A stretch of 64,000 nucleotides of DNA from Rhodobiaceae bacterium UBA4490 (GCA_002389665.1 DGNO01000001.1:716655-780654); one strand, 5' to 3'; positions 44,850 to 55,170 are shown, counted from the stretch's first letter. A program made the numbers and translations. The notes: generated by a model not told the origin, from the sequence alone.

Positions 44850-45562
44850 TCCGCTGCCTCTTTACCGTTCAGGGTTTTGCCCTGCCATTCCGCCCAAAGC
44901 GTGCCGAGTGCTTCTTCCGTTTCGCCGAAATGCTGCAGGATGCGCCGCGCGCCACTGGCGCTGAGCGCGGTCGGCTCATGATAGCCCCAGGCAACGCCAA
45001 GCCCGTGGGCGCCCGCGCTCCGCGCCATCAGCATATCATAGCTGGTGTCACCGATAACGACCGTGTGGTCCGCCCGGGCGCCGGTTTCGCCGAGCGCCCG
45101 CTCGATCATGCCCGGATGGGGTTTGGAAGGCGCATCGTCGGCGGTTTGCAGCGTGATGAAATAATCGGAGAGCTCATGCAGCGCCAGAATGTTGCGCAGG
45201 CCCTTTTGCGATTTACCCGTCACAATGCCGAGCAGCACATCTTCTTCGTTCCGCAGCCAGTCCAGCGCCTCCTGCGCCCCCTCGAACAAAGGTTCGTGCA
45301 GATCAGGCCGCCCGCGCAGCGTCGTGAACGCATCGCGGTAAGCCTCCGTCACCCGCACCAAAGTGGCAGGGTCCTGCTCCGGCAAGAGCGCGGCAATGGC
45401 GTTTTCAAGCGAAAGGCCCACAATGGAAAGCACCTCCCCGCGGGGCAGTAATGCCAAACCGTTCTGCGTGAAGGCCTCGTTCATCGCCGCCACGATCATA
45501 TGCTGACTGTCGACAAGCGTGCCGTCGCAGTCAAAAAGCACGAGCTTCAGTTCACCGCTCAT
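44846..45562 (-). CDS. HAD-IA hydrolase (phosphoglycolate phosphatase-like)
   Basis: A 238-residue HAD-superfamily phosphatase with motif I LFDCDGTLVDSQ, motif II VTGKS, Lys in KPHPGM, and motif IV VIGDTSYDMLMA. A helical C1 cap sits between I and II. Typical of Gph/pyrophosphatase-like enzymes but substrate not fixed. It starts within the rluC stop (ATGA) and its own stop overlaps the ATP12 start, showing tight coupling. Confidence 0.9.
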   Translation of the reverse strand: MSGELKLVLFDCDGTLVDSQHMIVAAMNEAFTQNGLALLPRGEVLSIVGLSLENAIAALLPEQDPATLVRVTEAYRDAFTTLRGRPDLHEPLFEGAQEALDWLRNEEDVLLGIVTGKSQKGLRNILALHELSDYFITLQTADDAPSKPHPGMIERALGETGARADHTVVIGDTSYDMLMARSAGAHGLGVAWGYHEPTALSASGARRILQHFGETEEALGTLWAEWQGKTLNGKEAAE

Positions 45563-46551
45563 GCCAAAAGCTCCGCAAACGGATCGCCGTCATCATTGGG
45601 ATCGAAACCGAGCAGTTTCCAGGCTTTCAGCATATGCTCCGGCAACGGCGCGGTGCATTTCAGCCGCCCGCCTTCGGGATGCGCGATATCGAGCGCGCGG
45701 GCATGAAGATGCAGCTTGCGCTCGATCTCCCCGCCCGGATGCGCCTCCGCCCCGCCATATTTGCCGTCCCCGGCAATCGGCGTTTTCAGCGCATAGGCGG
45801 CATGAGCGCGGATCTGGTGCGTGCGCCCCGTCACCGGCATGAAGGCCACCCAGGCAAGGCGCTGGCCTGCCTGCGCCACCACGGCAAAATGGGTCGTGGC
45901 GTTTTTCGCTTCTTCATCCTCGAACTCGGCGGCATGCACCCGCTCGCGCCCCGGCCCGCCGAGCTTGGCAAGCGGCATGCGGATCGTGCCTTGCGCTGGG
46001 CGCGGCACACCGACGGTCAGCGCCCAGTAAATCTTGTGCGCATCCTTCTTTTTAAACGCCCGCCCGAGATAGGCCGCAGCCTTGCTGTTCCGCGCCAGCA
46101 CCAGCACGCCGCTCGTATCCCTATCGAGCCGGTGGACGAGTTTCGGGCGCTCCGGCGCATCGAATTTCAGCCCCTCCAGCATCCCGTCGAGATGGCGTTC
46201 GGTTTTCGAGCCGCCCTGCACGGCTAGACCTGCGGGCTTATTGATGACGATGAGCGAACTGTCCTTATGGCGCACCAGCTCTTGCACATAGGCGCGGTCT
46301 TGCGGCGTGGTTTTCGGCTTCGGTTTGGCCGGCGGCGGGCTGAGATCGCCGAGCGGCGGCACGCGCACCATCTGCCCGGCTTCAAGGCGCGCATTGCTTT
46401 TCACGCGCCCGCCGTCCACCCGCACCTGGCCGGTGCGCAGCAGCTTTTCGACGCGCCCTTGAGTCAGGCCCGGGTAACGCTTCTTCAGCCACTTATCGAG
46501 GCGCACGCCGTCATCTTCGGCGCGGATATCCACTTGTTCGACATTGCTCAC
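45559..46551 (-). CDS. rluC: Large-subunit rRNA pseudouridine synthase, RluC/RluD type
   Basis: A 330-residue enzyme. S4 RNA-binding domain near residues 15-75 (VRLDKWLKKRYPGLTQGRVEKLLRTGQVRVDGGR), then the catalytic domain with HRLDRDTSG (the Asp is the nucleophile), KIYWALTVG and VTGRTHQIRAH. RluC modifies 23S rRNA uridines; the exact positions depend on paralogue assignment, which I infer from its length and neighbours. It overlaps crcB upstream and HAD downstream by four bases each. Confidence 0.9.
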   Translation of the reverse strand: MSNVEQVDIRAEDDGVRLDKWLKKRYPGLTQGRVEKLLRTGQVRVDGGRVKSNARLEAGQMVRVPPLGDLSPPPAKPKPKTTPQDRAYVQELVRHKDSSLIVINKPAGLAVQGGSKTERHLDGMLEGLKFDAPERPKLVHRLDRDTSGVLVLARNSKAAAYLGRAFKKKDAHKIYWALTVGVPRPAQGTIRMPLAKLGGPGRERVHAAEFEDEEAKNATTHFAVVAQAGQRLAWVAFMPVTGRTHQIRAHAAYALKTPIAGDGKYGGAEAHPGGEIERKLHLHARALDIAHPEGGRLKCTAPLPEHMLKAWKLLGFDPNDDGDPFAELLA

Positions 46552-46928
46552 GTCAGCACCGCCCTTACGGCATAAAGTCCCGCGAACACCGCGGCGATGG
46601 AAAGGCCCATGGAACCGAACGCATAAAGCAGCGCCAGGCCCGCCTGTTTCTTTTCAAAAAGGTTCGCCACATCGAGCGAATAAGCGGAGAAGGTCGTAAA
46701 GCCGCCGAGCACGCCCGTCACGAGAAACGCGCGCATCTCAGGGGTAAGCGAAAGCCGCAAGGCGCCCGCTTCCACCAGCGCGCCGATGAGGAACGAGCCG
46801 ATGACATTCACCCCGAATGTACCCCAGGGAAAATTCGGCCCGAAGAGGCGCAGCGCCTGTGCGGCAAAGAGATAGCGGGCGGACGCGCCCAGCGCTCCGC
46901 CCAGCGCCACGGATAGCAGCATTTTCAC
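46548..46928 (-). CDS. crcB: Fluoride exporter CrcB/Fluc
   Basis: A 126-residue, four-helix membrane fluoride channel subunit. GGALGASARYLFA, WGTFGVNVIGSFLIGAL, GVLGGFTTFSAYSLD (Phe-box and Na+ site) and the last helix FAGLYAVRAVL are all typical. It works as a dual-topology dimer. GTG 46928 was chosen because GGAG lies eight bases upstream and it overlaps the rarA stop as GTGA; ATG 46922 is the alternative. No fluoride riboswitch is expected since it is internal to the operon. Confidence 0.92.
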   Translation of the reverse strand: MKMLLSVALGGALGASARYLFAAQALRLFGPNFPWGTFGVNVIGSFLIGALVEAGALRLSLTPEMRAFLVTGVLGGFTTFSAYSLDVANLFEKKQAGLALLYAFGSMGLSIAAVFAGLYAVRAVLT

Positions 46929-48229
46929 TTTGTCTTCTCCTGCCTCAGCTTTGCCCAATAGGCGAGCCGCTTGGCAATCTCCCGCTCGAACCCGCGTTCG
47001 GGCGGCTTATAGAACTGCCGTCGGTCCATTTCATCGGGAAAGTAATTCTGCCCCGAAAAAGCCTCCGGCGTGTCGTGGTCATAAACATAGCCTTCCCCGT
47101 AGCCAAGCTCCTTCATCAGCTTGGTCGGGGCATTGAGGATATGGGCGGGCGGCGCCACGGAGCCCGTTTCTTTCGCGGCGCGCATGGCTTGACCGTATGC
47201 CTTATAAGCCGCATTCGATTTCGGCGCGCTCGCCATATAAAGCACGGCCTGGGCAAGCGCCAACTCGCCTTCCGGGCTGCCGAGAAAGTCATAGGCCTCT
47301 TTCGCATCGAGCGCCACGCGCAGCGCCTGGGGGTCGGCAAGGCCGATATCCTCGACCGCCATGCGCACCACCCGGCGGATGATGTAAAGCGGGTCTTCCC
47401 CGCCCGTCAGCATCCGCGCCAGCCAGTAAAGCGCTGCATCCACATCCGAGCCGCGCACGGATTTATGCAGCGCACTGATGAGATTGTAGTGCCCCTCCCG
47501 GCCCTTGTCGTAGAGCGGCGCGCGGCGCTGGACGAGACGGATCAGCTCGTCCGTCTCCACCACCTCCGGCAGATCGAGGGCGAAAAGCTCCTCGGCCATA
47601 TTGAGCAGAAACCGCCCGTCCCCGTCCGCCATGGCCCGCAGGGAAGCCCGCGCCTCCTCGGTAAGCGGAAGGCTGCGGCCTTCATAAGCTTCGGCCCGCT
47701 TCAACAGTTCTTCGAGCGCCGGATCGTCGAGCCGGTTCAGCACCAGCACCTGCGCGCGAGAGAGCAAAGCGGCGTTCAGTTCGAAGGACGGGTTTTCCGT
47801 CGTCGCCCCGATCAGCGTCACCGTGCCATCTTCCATCACGGGCAGAAAACTGTCCTGCTGGGTGCGGTTGAACCGGTGGATCTCATCGATGAAAAGCAGC
47901 GTGCCCTTGCCCGTTTCCCGCCGCGCGCGGGCGGCCTCGAAGGCTTTTTTCAGGTCCGCAACGCCGGAAAAGATCGCCGACATCTGGTGAAACTCAAGCC
48001 CCACATGCCCCGCCAGAAGCCGCGCCATGGTGGTCTTGCCCGTGCCGGGCGGCCCCCAGAGAATGATCGAGGAAAGATGCCCGGATGCGACCATCCGCCC
48101 GATGGGCCCCTCCGGGCCGATCAGGTGGCTTTGGCCCACCACTTCCTCAAGCGATTTCGGGCGCAAACGGTCCGCCAGGGGCCGCGGCGCCTCATCGCCC
48201 ATTCCGGCTGCATCGAAAAGCGTGTTCAT
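46925..48229 (-). CDS. rarA: Replication-associated recombination protein RarA (MgsA)
   Basis: A 434-residue AAA+ ATPase of the RarA/WRNIP1 family that acts at stalled forks. Walker A is GPPGTGKT in SSIILWGPPGTGKTTMARLL, Walker B FIDEIHRFN, sensor-1 GATTENPSFELNAALLSR. The C-terminal tetramerisation part has YKPPERGFE and the family's HPEDIGL-like VEDIGLADPQAL. It follows the DegP gene by about 56 bases, and crcB overlaps its stop. Confidence 0.94.
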   Translation of the reverse strand: MNTLFDAAGMGDEAPRPLADRLRPKSLEEVVGQSHLIGPEGPIGRMVASGHLSSIILWGPPGTGKTTMARLLAGHVGLEFHQMSAIFSGVADLKKAFEAARARRETGKGTLLFIDEIHRFNRTQQDSFLPVMEDGTVTLIGATTENPSFELNAALLSRAQVLVLNRLDDPALEELLKRAEAYEGRSLPLTEEARASLRAMADGDGRFLLNMAEELFALDLPEVVETDELIRLVQRRAPLYDKGREGHYNLISALHKSVRGSDVDAALYWLARMLTGGEDPLYIIRRVVRMAVEDIGLADPQALRVALDAKEAYDFLGSPEGELALAQAVLYMASAPKSNAAYKAYGQAMRAAKETGSVAPPAHILNAPTKLMKELGYGEGYVYDHDTPEAFSGQNYFPDEMDRRQFYKPPERGFEREIAKRLAYWAKLRQEKTK

Positions 48230-48285
48230 CCGCTATGCCTAGCACGGAACGGCGTGCGTCTCACCCCGTCCCGCCAGCTTGTCAC

Positions 48286-49722
48286 CTAGCCGCGCACGCT
48301 GGCCGAGAAAATCTCGTCCCCGCGCTTGATCTTGAATTCCCATTGCCCGCGCGGCGTAGCGATCAGCTTTTGCAATTCGGCCGTATCGCCTACCTCATCC
48401 TCATCGATGGAAATGATGATATCGCCGGGCCGCACCCCGATCCGCTGGGCGGGGCTGCCGCGCTGAACGCGCAGAACGACAACGCCCGTCGCCAGCGTGT
48501 CGATGCGCAGCTCGTCGGCAAAGGCGGGGGAAAGATTGCCCACCGTCGCCCCGGAGAAGGGGTTGCGGCCCGAAAGCTCGGTCACATTGCGGGGCGGGTC
48601 TTCCGGCGGCAACTTCAGAGCAATGCGCGCCGTCCTCGTGCTGCCGCCGCGTACATAAGAAACCTCCATGGGCGTCCCCTCCGCCTTCGTCGCCACCCGG
48701 TAGCGCACGCTTTGGGGGTCGAACACATCGCGCCCATCGACGGCGCGGATCACGTCCCCGGTGCGAAGGCCCGCTTTGGCCGCCGGCCCGCCCGGATAGA
48801 CATTCTGCACCAAGGCGCCGCCCGGCCTATCAAGGCCTAAGCTTTCGGCAAGGTCGGAAGTGACGGGCTGCAGGCTCGCCCCGAGCCAGGGCCGCTTCAC
48901 CGTGCCGCCATCGACCGCGAATTCCACCACAGAGCGCACCATATTGGCCGGGATGGCAAAGCCGATCCCGATCGAGCCGCCCGAGCGGGAAAAGATCGCC
49001 GTATTGATGCCGATCAGCTGGCCGTCCATCGTCACCAGCGCGCCGCCGGAATTGCCCGGATTGACGGCGGCATCGGTCTGAATGAAGAACTGATAATCGG
49101 ACACGCCGACCTGCGTGCGTGCCAGCGCCGAGACGATCCCGCTCGTCACGGTCTGCCCCACGCCGAAAGGATTACCGATCGCCAGCACGAGATCGCCCAC
49201 CTCGACCGCATCGGAATCCTTGAAGGTAATCGCCGGCAGCGTCTCGCCTTTCGGGTCGATGCGCAGGACGGCCAGGTCCGTGCGCTCGTCTGCAAGCACG
49301 AGCTCCGCGTCGAACTCGCGCCGGTCCGCCAGCGCCACGGTGAAGCTATCGCCATCCGCCACGACATGGTTGTTGGTGACGATGATCCCGTCGCCCCGAA
49401 CGATGACACCGGACCCCAGCGACTGCTGCACCCGCTCGCGCGGCACACCGAAGCTGAAACGGTCGCCGAAAAAGCGCTGGAAGAATGGATCATTGGAGAA
49501 CGGAGACGGGCTCTCCTTCACCACCCGCTTGGAATAAACGTTGACCACGGCAGGTGCTGCTTTTTGCACAACCGGCGCATAGGAAAGCTGCACCTCGGCC
49601 CGCGAGCCGGGTACCACACGTGTGGTTTCGGCGCGCGCCGAAAGCGGCGTGAAAAGCAAAGCGGCGATCAAGAGGACGGCGGCAACCGCCATCCAGAACA
49701 GCGCATATGCGGAATCAGACAT
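48286..49722 (-). CDS. DegP/DegQ-type periplasmic serine protease
   Basis: A 478-residue trypsin-like protease with an N-terminal signal or anchor (LFWMAVAAVLLIAALLF, ending LSARA). Catalytic His in VTNNHVVADG, Asp in DERTDLAVLRI, Ser in NPGNSGGALV. Two PDZ domains follow (one ending RTARIALKLPP, one with IGVRPGDIIISIDEDEV). Degrades misfolded envelope proteins. It follows the ribosomal supercluster terminator. TAGGGGAA precedes the start. DegQ, DegS or HtrA naming cannot be settled. Confidence 0.92.
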   Translation of the reverse strand: MSDSAYALFWMAVAAVLLIAALLFTPLSARAETTRVVPGSRAEVQLSYAPVVQKAAPAVVNVYSKRVVKESPSPFSNDPFFQRFFGDRFSFGVPRERVQQSLGSGVIVRGDGIIVTNNHVVADGDSFTVALADRREFDAELVLADERTDLAVLRIDPKGETLPAITFKDSDAVEVGDLVLAIGNPFGVGQTVTSGIVSALARTQVGVSDYQFFIQTDAAVNPGNSGGALVTMDGQLIGINTAIFSRSGGSIGIGFAIPANMVRSVVEFAVDGGTVKRPWLGASLQPVTSDLAESLGLDRPGGALVQNVYPGGPAAKAGLRTGDVIRAVDGRDVFDPQSVRYRVATKAEGTPMEVSYVRGGSTRTARIALKLPPEDPPRNVTELSGRNPFSGATVGNLSPAFADELRIDTLATGVVVLRVQRGSPAQRIGVRPGDIIISIDEDEVGDTAELQKLIATPRGQWEFKIKRGDEIFSASVRG

Positions 49723-49866
49723 TACTTCCCCTACCATCACTCACTGCCCCGGCTGTGGGCGGCCCCCTCGTCGAGGGTATTTTGGCCCACGCCGGTATTT
49801 TGGCAAAGGCCGGACCTTGCGCAAGTTACGATCCAGCCAGATTCCTGAAATATCCGGTTTTTCCAA

Positions 49867-49903
49867 AACAAAAGGGCAGAAGCCGAAGCTCTGCCCTTTG
49901 TTT
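49867..49903 (-). terminator. Terminator of the ribosomal protein supercluster
   Basis: AAAGGGCAG...CTGCCCTTT arms (49871-49899) around AGC-TTCG-GCT on the minus strand, giving a 12-bp stem with a UUCG tetraloop and one bulged T, followed by TTGTTTT. It lies between rplQ and the protease gene. Confidence 0.9.
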
Positions 49904-49930
49904 CTCGAAGACTTAAGTCACCGGCGGCCT

Positions 49931-50350
49931 TTAAGCGGCGGCATCCTCGTCATCCATGATCACCGGCCCGGAATCTTGCCCGCGGGCGGTCTCATCGCGG
50001 TCGACGAATTCAATGACAGCCATCGGCGCATTGTCGCCATGGCGGAAACCGGCTTTCAGAACGCGCGTATAGCCGCCCTGGCGCTCTTTGTAGCGCGGGC
50101 CCAGTTCGTCGAAGAGCTTGGCGGCCCATTTCTGGTCCGGCAGCTGCGAATAGGCCTGACGGCGCGCATGCAGGTCGCCGCGCTTGCCGAGAGTCACAAG
50201 CTTCTCCACATAGGGGCGAAGCTCTTTGGCTTTCGGCAACGTGGTAACGATCTGCTCGTGCTTGATCAGCGCAACGGCCATATTGGCGAGCAACGCCTTA
50301 CGGTGGCTAGCTGTTCTGTTGAGCTTGCGGCCGGCTTTCCCGTGGCGCAT
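49931..50350 (-). CDS. rplQ: 50S ribosomal protein L17
   Basis: A 139-residue protein with the invariant N-terminus [24 protein letters not shown]. The C-terminus carries an alphaproteobacterial acidic extension ([12 protein letters not shown]). Last gene of the alpha operon, 52 bases after rpoA, before the UUCG-capped terminator. Confidence 0.98.
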   Translation of the reverse strand: MRHGKAGRKLNRTASHRKALLANMAVALIKHEQIVTTLPKAKELRPYVEKLVTLGKRGDLHARRQAYSQLPDQKWAAKLFDELGPRYKERQGGYTRVLKAGFRHGDNAPMAVIEFVDRDETARGQDSGPVIMDDEDAAA

Positions 50351-50402
50351 GACTGTCTCCTGCTCTTCAATCTACGGCGCCTCACGGCGCGGCATGTCAA
50401 AC

Positions 50403-51419
50403 TTAATACTGGTCTTCGAAACGCTTGGCCAGATCGTCGATATTTTCCGGCGGCCAGTTCGGCACTTCCATACCGAGATGCAGGCCCATCTGCGCCAGCA
50501 CTTCCTTGATTTCGTTCAAGGACTTGCGGCCGAAGTTCGGCGTGCGGAGCATTTCCGCTTCCGTCTTCTGAATGAGATCGCCGATGTAAACGATGTTGTC
50601 GTTCTTCAGGCAGTTGGCCGAACGGACGGAAAGTTCCAGTTCGTCCACCTTCTTCAGCAGCGCCGGGTTGAATTCCAGTTCCGGACGGCGGTCTTCGACC
50701 ACGGCTTCCTTGGGCTCTTCGAAATTCACGAAGATCTGCAGCTGGTCCTGGAGAATGCGTGCCGCATAGGCAAGCGCATCGTCCGGCGTCAGCGAGCCGT
50801 CGGTCTCGATCTGCATGGTCAGCTTGTCATAGTCGAGCACCTGGCCTTCGCGGGTGTTCTCAACCTTGTAAGAGACGCGCTGCACGGGGCTGTAAAGGCT
50901 GTCGACCGGGATCAGACCGATCGGCGCATCTTCCGGGCGGTTGCGCTCAGCGGCAACATAGCCCTTGCCCGTGTTGACTGTGAATTCCATGCGGATTTCC
51001 GCGCCCTCATCGAGGGTCAGCAGCGCATGGTTCGGGTCCAGAATGTCGATATCGGCGCCCGCTTCGATGTCGCCGGCGGTCACGATGCCGGGACCCGTCT
51101 TCACGAGGCTCATGCGCTTCGGACCTTCCGCATGCAGCTTGAGCGCCATCTTCTTGATGTTCAGGATCACGTCGGTGACGTCTTCGCGCACACCGGCGAT
51201 CGAGGAGAACTCGTGCAGCACGCTGTCAATGTGCACGGCCGTCACCGCAGAGCCCTGCAGCGAGGACATCAGCACCCGGCGCAGCGAGTTGCCAAGGGTC
51301 ATGCCGAAGCCGCGCTCGAGCGGTTCTGCAACCACCGTCGCCTGACGCTTCGGGTCGTGGCCCGGCTGAACTTCAAGCTTGGCCGGCTTGATCAATTCTT
51401 CCCAATTCTTCTGGATCAC
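50403..51419 (-). CDS. rpoA: DNA-directed RNA polymerase alpha subunit
   Basis: A 338-residue protein. The N-terminal assembly domain includes [24 protein letters not shown], and the C-terminal domain (from about 265) has [25 protein letters not shown], which contacts UP elements and activators. GTG 51419 was chosen because it gives the family N-terminus [12 protein letters not shown] and has GAGG eight bases upstream; a longer frame to 51473 is not supported. Confidence 0.97.
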   Translation of the reverse strand: MIQKNWEELIKPAKLEVQPGHDPKRQATVVAEPLERGFGMTLGNSLRRVLMSSLQGSAVTAVHIDSVLHEFSSIAGVREDVTDVILNIKKMALKLHAEGPKRMSLVKTGPGIVTAGDIEAGADIDILDPNHALLTLDEGAEIRMEFTVNTGKGYVAAERNRPEDAPIGLIPVDSLYSPVQRVSYKVENTREGQVLDYDKLTMQIETDGSLTPDDALAYAARILQDQLQIFVNFEEPKEAVVEDRRPELEFNPALLKKVDELELSVRSANCLKNDNIVYIGDLIQKTEAEMLRTPNFGRKSLNEIKEVLAQMGLHLGMEVPNWPPENIDDLAKRFEDQY

Positions 51420-51523
51420 TTGTGCAACCTCGTGCCGTTTTTCGGGGTTTCGATCAAACACCCTGGGCAGCATTCCCTGCCCGTTCGATCCAGCGCTGCA
51501 GCCCGCGGCCGCAGCGCTTCATA

Positions 51524-51913
51524 TTAAACGCGCCGGCGCTTGGGCGGACGGCAGCCATTGTGCGGGATCGGCGTCACGTCGCGGATCGACGTGATCACGA
51601 AACCGGCTGCCTGCAGTGCGCGCAGTGCGGACTCGCGCCCGCCGCCCGGACCGCAAACTTCCACTTCCAGGGTTTTCATGCCGTGCTCGGCAGCTTTCTT
51701 GCCGGCATCTTCGGCCGCAACCTGCGCCGCGAACGGCGTGGACTTACGGCTGCCTTTGAAACCCATGGCGCCGGAAGAGGACCACGAGATCGCGTTGCCC
51801 TGGGCATCCGTGATCGTGATCATCGTGTTGTTGAAGGAGGAATTCACATGGGCCACGCCAGAGGTGATGTTCTTCCGTTCCCGGCGTTTGACGCGTGCTT
51901 TTTCCTTGGCCAT
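51524..51913 (-). CDS. rpsK: 30S ribosomal protein S11
   Basis: A 129-residue protein with [21 protein letters not shown] and the C-terminal [10 protein letters not shown]. It is in the alpha operon between rpsM and rpoA. Confidence 0.98.
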   Translation of the reverse strand: MAKEKARVKRRERKNITSGVAHVNSSFNNTMITITDAQGNAISWSSSGAMGFKGSRKSTPFAAQVAAEDAGKKAAEHGMKTLEVEVCGPGGGRESALRALQAAGFVITSIRDVTPIPHNGCRPPKRRRV

Positions 51914-51949
51914 CTCTTAACCTTCGTCGCTTGCGGAAAACCCGCGTGA

Positions 51950-52318
51950 TTACTTCTTCTTGCCGGCAATAGCTTTTGCCGGGCCTTTGCGGGTGCGCGC
52001 ATTGGTGTGCGTGCGCTGGCCGCGAACCGGAAGACCGCGGCGATGCCGCAAGCCGCGATAGCAGCCCAGATCCATCAGACGCTTGATGTTCATGGCCGTC
52101 TCACGGCGCAGGTCACCTTCCACGGTGTACCCGGCGTCGATCGTTTCACGGATCTGGATCACCTCGGCGTCGGTGAGTTCGTTCACGCGGCGCTCAGGGG
52201 CAATACCAACTTTCTCACAGATATCGGCCGAGTGTTTGGCACCGATGCCGTGAATATATTGAAGCGCGATCACGACCCGCTTATTGGTCGGGATGTTGAC
52301 GCCAGCGATACGAGCCAC
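51950..52318 (-). CDS. rpsM: 30S ribosomal protein S13
   Basis: A 122-residue protein: [25 protein letters not shown] at the start and [19 protein letters not shown] near the end. The start is GTG 52318 with TTAGGAGAG upstream; the longer frame extends into the promoter. First gene of the alpha operon. Confidence 0.97.
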   Translation of the reverse strand: MARIAGVNIPTNKRVVIALQYIHGIGAKHSADICEKVGIAPERRVNELTDAEVIQIRETIDAGYTVEGDLRRETAMNIKRLMDLGCYRGLRHRRGLPVRGQRTHTNARTRKGPAKAIAGKKK

Positions 52319-52458
52319 GTTGTCTCTCCTAATCCGAGGAATCGCAAGCCAAAAACCAGCACCAAGCAGCACCCGGATTTGCCGAAAAACGCCGGAATTC
52401 CGCCATTTTTCGTTAAGCAACCGAAAATCTGCCTGGAACTGTTGCTACGGAGGCCGGG

Positions 52459-52486
52459 ATTATAGGAATTACCCCAATCCAGTCAA
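52459..52486 (-). promoter_or_regulatory. Near-consensus sigma70 promoter of the alpha operon (rpsM-rpsK-rpoA-rplQ)
   Basis: Minus strand: TTGACT at 52486-52481, a 16-base spacer, and a perfect TATAAT at 52464-52459. It sits in the 197-base gap between adk and rpsM, leaving a leader of about 130 bases before rpsM. This leader could host autoregulation as S4 does in other bacteria, but rpsD is not in this operon. Confidence 0.8.
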
Positions 52487-52515
52487 CCGCTTAGGCAGCA
52501 GTTCCTGCGTTTCTT

Positions 52516-53088
52516 CTACAGTTTCAGCACGGCCTCAATTTCAGCCGTGACATCGTCAATCGATTTCATGCCGTCGACCGACCGGAGAATGCCTTTTTTC
52601 CCGTAATAGTCGATCAGCGGCGCGGTTTGTTCATGATAAACCCCAAGCCGCTTCTTCAACGCTTCGGCATTATCATCCGCGCGGGCGCCCCCGGCGGTCT
52701 CGGCTGCCCGGGTTTCGATCCGGGACAGCAGAATCTTGTCGTCAACTTTTAGCTCGATTACGGCATCGAGCGCCTCGCCGCGGCCCGCCAGCATCGTGTC
52801 CAGCGCCTCGGCCTGGGCCACATTCCGCGGAAAACCGTCCAGAATATAGCCGTTTTTGCAATCCGCCTGCTCGGTGCGCTCGGAAATGATGCGGACAACA
52901 ACCTCATCCGGCACCAGATCGCCGCGCGCCATGATCGCTTCGGCTTTTTTACCCACTTCCGTGCCCGCGGCAACGGCGGCGCGCAGCATGTCGCCCGTCG
53001 ACAATTGCACGAGCCCGTGGCTCTCCTGGATACGCTGGGCTTGCGTCCCCTTGCCCGCGCCGGGAGGGCCCAAGAAAATCAACTTCAT
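52516..53088 (-). CDS. adk: Adenylate kinase
   Basis: A 190-residue enzyme (ATP + AMP = 2 ADP). P-loop [32 protein letters not shown]. The LID is short ([21 protein letters not shown]), as in alphaproteobacteria, with no Cys zinc site. ATG overlaps the secY stop (ATGA, 53085-53088), so translation is coupled to the translocon gene. Confidence 0.97.
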   Translation of the reverse strand: MKLIFLGPPGAGKGTQAQRIQESHGLVQLSTGDMLRAAVAAGTEVGKKAEAIMARGDLVPDEVVVRIISERTEQADCKNGYILDGFPRNVAQAEALDTMLAGRGEALDAVIELKVDDKILLSRIETRAAETAGGARADDNAEALKKRLGVYHEQTAPLIDYYGKKGILRSVDGMKSIDDVTAEIEAVLKL

Positions 53089-54416
53089 CGACGGCTTCCC
53101 CTGAGCTTGGACTTCTTGATGAGTCCTTCATACTGATGCGCAAGCAGATGGCTCTGGATCTGGGCGACCGTATCCATGGTCACGCTCACGACAATCAGAA
53201 GAGACGTACCGCCGAAATAGAACGGCACGCTGTATTGCGAAATCAGAATTTCAGGCAAGAGGCAGACCAGCGTGATATAGCCGGCGCCCACCACCGTCAG
53301 ACGGGTCAGCACGTAGTCGATATATTCCGCCGTGCGCTTGCCGGGACGGATACCGGGAATGAACCCGCCATATTTGCGCAGGTTTTCCGCCGTATCCTCG
53401 GGATTGAAAACAATCGCCGTATAGAAAAAGCAGAAGAAAATAATGCCGGCCGCGTAAAGCGCCATATAGAGCGGCTGACCATGACCAAGCAGCGCCGTCA
53501 CCGTGTTCAGCCAACCGGGGCCCTGCCCTTGTGTGAAATTGGCGAGCGTGATCGGCAGCAGCAGAATGGACGAGGCGAAGATCGGCGGAATGACGCCGGC
53601 CGTATTCAACTTCAGCGGCAGGTGCGAGCTGTCGCCGCCGTAGATCTTCATACCCACCTGGCGCTTGGGATATTGCACGATGAGCCGCCGCTGCGCCCGC
53701 TCCATGAAGACGATGGCAGCGATAACGCCAACCACCATGACCAGCAGGAAGAGGATCAGCGCCGTGGAAATCGCGCCTTCGCGGCCAAGTTCCAGCGTGC
53801 CGACAAGTGCGGCAGGAAGTTCGGCGACGATCCCAGCGAAGATGATCAGCGAAATCCCGTTACCCACGCCGCGCGCCGTGATCTGCTCACCCAGCCACAT
53901 CAGGAAGACGGTGCCGCCGACCAGCGTGATCACCGTGCTCGCCCGGAAGAAAAGTCCCGGATCGAGCACCACATTGCCTGCCCCTTCCAGGCCCACGGCA
54001 ATGCCGTAGCCCTGCAGGGTGGCCAGAAGCACCGTGCCGTAGCGTGTATATTGGGTAATCTGCTTGCGGCCCTGCTCGCCTTCCTTCTTGAGCTGCGCAA
54101 GATGCGGGCTCACCGTCGTCATCAGCTGAATGATAATCGACGCGGAAATGTAAGGCATGATCGTCAGCGCGAAGATCGCCATACGGCCGACGGCCCCGCC
54201 GGAAAACATATTGAAGACGCCGAGCAGGCCGCTCTGCTGCTGCTGGAAGACCTGAGCCAGCGCGGCAGGGTCGATGCCGGGGAGCGGAATATAAGTACCG
54301 AGCCGGTAAATGATCAGCGCGCCGAGCGTAAACCAAAGCCGCTTCTTGAGTTCCTCCGCCTTCGCAAAGGCAGAGAAATTCAGATTTGCCGCCAGCTGTT
54401 CCGCCGCTGATGCCAT
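53085..54416 (-). CDS. secY: Preprotein translocase subunit SecY
   Basis: A 443-residue, ten-helix protein-conducting channel. [36 protein letters not shown] [15 protein letters not shown], and the C-terminal Y-E-G-L-I-K-K-S segment are typical. Located between rplO and adk in the usual spc order. Confidence 0.97.
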   Translation of the reverse strand: MASAAEQLAANLNFSAFAKAEELKKRLWFTLGALIIYRLGTYIPLPGIDPAALAQVFQQQQSGLLGVFNMFSGGAVGRMAIFALTIMPYISASIIIQLMTTVSPHLAQLKKEGEQGRKQITQYTRYGTVLLATLQGYGIAVGLEGAGNVVLDPGLFFRASTVITLVGGTVFLMWLGEQITARGVGNGISLIIFAGIVAELPAALVGTLELGREGAISTALILFLLVMVVGVIAAIVFMERAQRRLIVQYPKRQVGMKIYGGDSSHLPLKLNTAGVIPPIFASSILLLPITLANFTQGQGPGWLNTVTALLGHGQPLYMALYAAGIIFFCFFYTAIVFNPEDTAENLRKYGGFIPGIRPGKRTAEYIDYVLTRLTVVGAGYITLVCLLPEILISQYSVPFYFGGTSLLIVVSVTMDTVAQIQSHLLAHQYEGLIKKSKLRGSRR

Positions 54417-54469
54417 ATCATGCCGCTCCAGGCAAAGGGCAGGTCGATGCCTGCCCTAATTTCTTGGAA

Positions 54470-54949
54470 TTATTCGGAAGCTTCCGGTTTCGGAGCGACT
54501 TTGACGCTGCCGCCCGCTTTCTCAACCGCCTCGATGGCGCCCTTGGAGGCACCGGCGATGTCGAAATTCACCTTGGCTTTCAGTTCGCCCTTGGCCAGAA
54601 GGCGCACGCCATCCTTCTTGACCCGGCGGATCACACCGGCAGCCTGAAGAGCTTCACCCGTCACCGGCGCATTCGCATCGAGCTTGCCGGCATCGATCGC
54701 GGTCTGCACGCGGCCCAGATTGACCTCGTTATATTCCTTCGGCGAAGGCACGTTGAAGCCGCGCTTCGGCAGGCGCCGGTGCAGAGCCGTCTGACCGCCT
54801 TCATACCCTTTGATGGCCACGCCCGAACGGGATTTCTGACCCTTGACGCCCCGGCCACCGGTCTTGCCCTTGCCGGAACCGATACCGCGGCCCACACGCA
54901 TACGGGACTTACGGGCACCTTCGTTATCGGAAAGCTGATTGAGCTTCAT
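54470..54949 (-). CDS. rplO: 50S ribosomal protein L15
   Basis: A 159-residue protein with a Gly-rich N-terminus [19 protein letters not shown] and [13 protein letters not shown]-terminal AEKAGG-like [13 protein letters not shown]. Precedes secY. Confidence 0.97.
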   Translation of the reverse strand: MKLNQLSDNEGARKSRMRVGRGIGSGKGKTGGRGVKGQKSRSGVAIKGYEGGQTALHRRLPKRGFNVPSPKEYNEVNLGRVQTAIDAGKLDANAPVTGEALQAAGVIRRVKKDGVRLLAKGELKAKVNFDIAGASKGAIEAVEKAGGSVKVAPKPEASE

Positions 54950-54975
54950 TTCTCTGTCCTCGCCGCTGACGCGGT

Positions 54976-55170
54976 TTACGATTCTTCGACGATCCGCACC
55001 AAGTGTGCGACCTTGTTGACCATGCCGCGCACGGAAGGCGTATCTTCCAGCACGGAGGTCTTGTGCATTTTGTTGAGCCCGAGGCCGATCAACGTCTGCC
55101 GCTGATCGGGCTTGCGCCGGATCGGGCTAGCGATCTGCTGGACCGTAAGAGTGGACTTCTTGGCTGCCAT
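54976..55170 (-). CDS. rpmD: 50S ribosomal protein L30
   Basis: A 64-residue protein: [20 protein letters not shown] and [21 protein letters not shown]. The short L30 of most proteobacteria; between rpsE and rplO. Confidence 0.97.
   Translation of the reverse strand: MAAKKSTLTVQQIASPIRRKPDQRQTLIGLGLNKMHKTSVLEDTPSVRGMVNKVAHLVRIVEES

Noticed and set aside
49612..49623. CCACACGTGTGG palindrome
   Set aside because: Lies inside the protease coding sequence near its signal-cleavage region; no sign of regulatory use.
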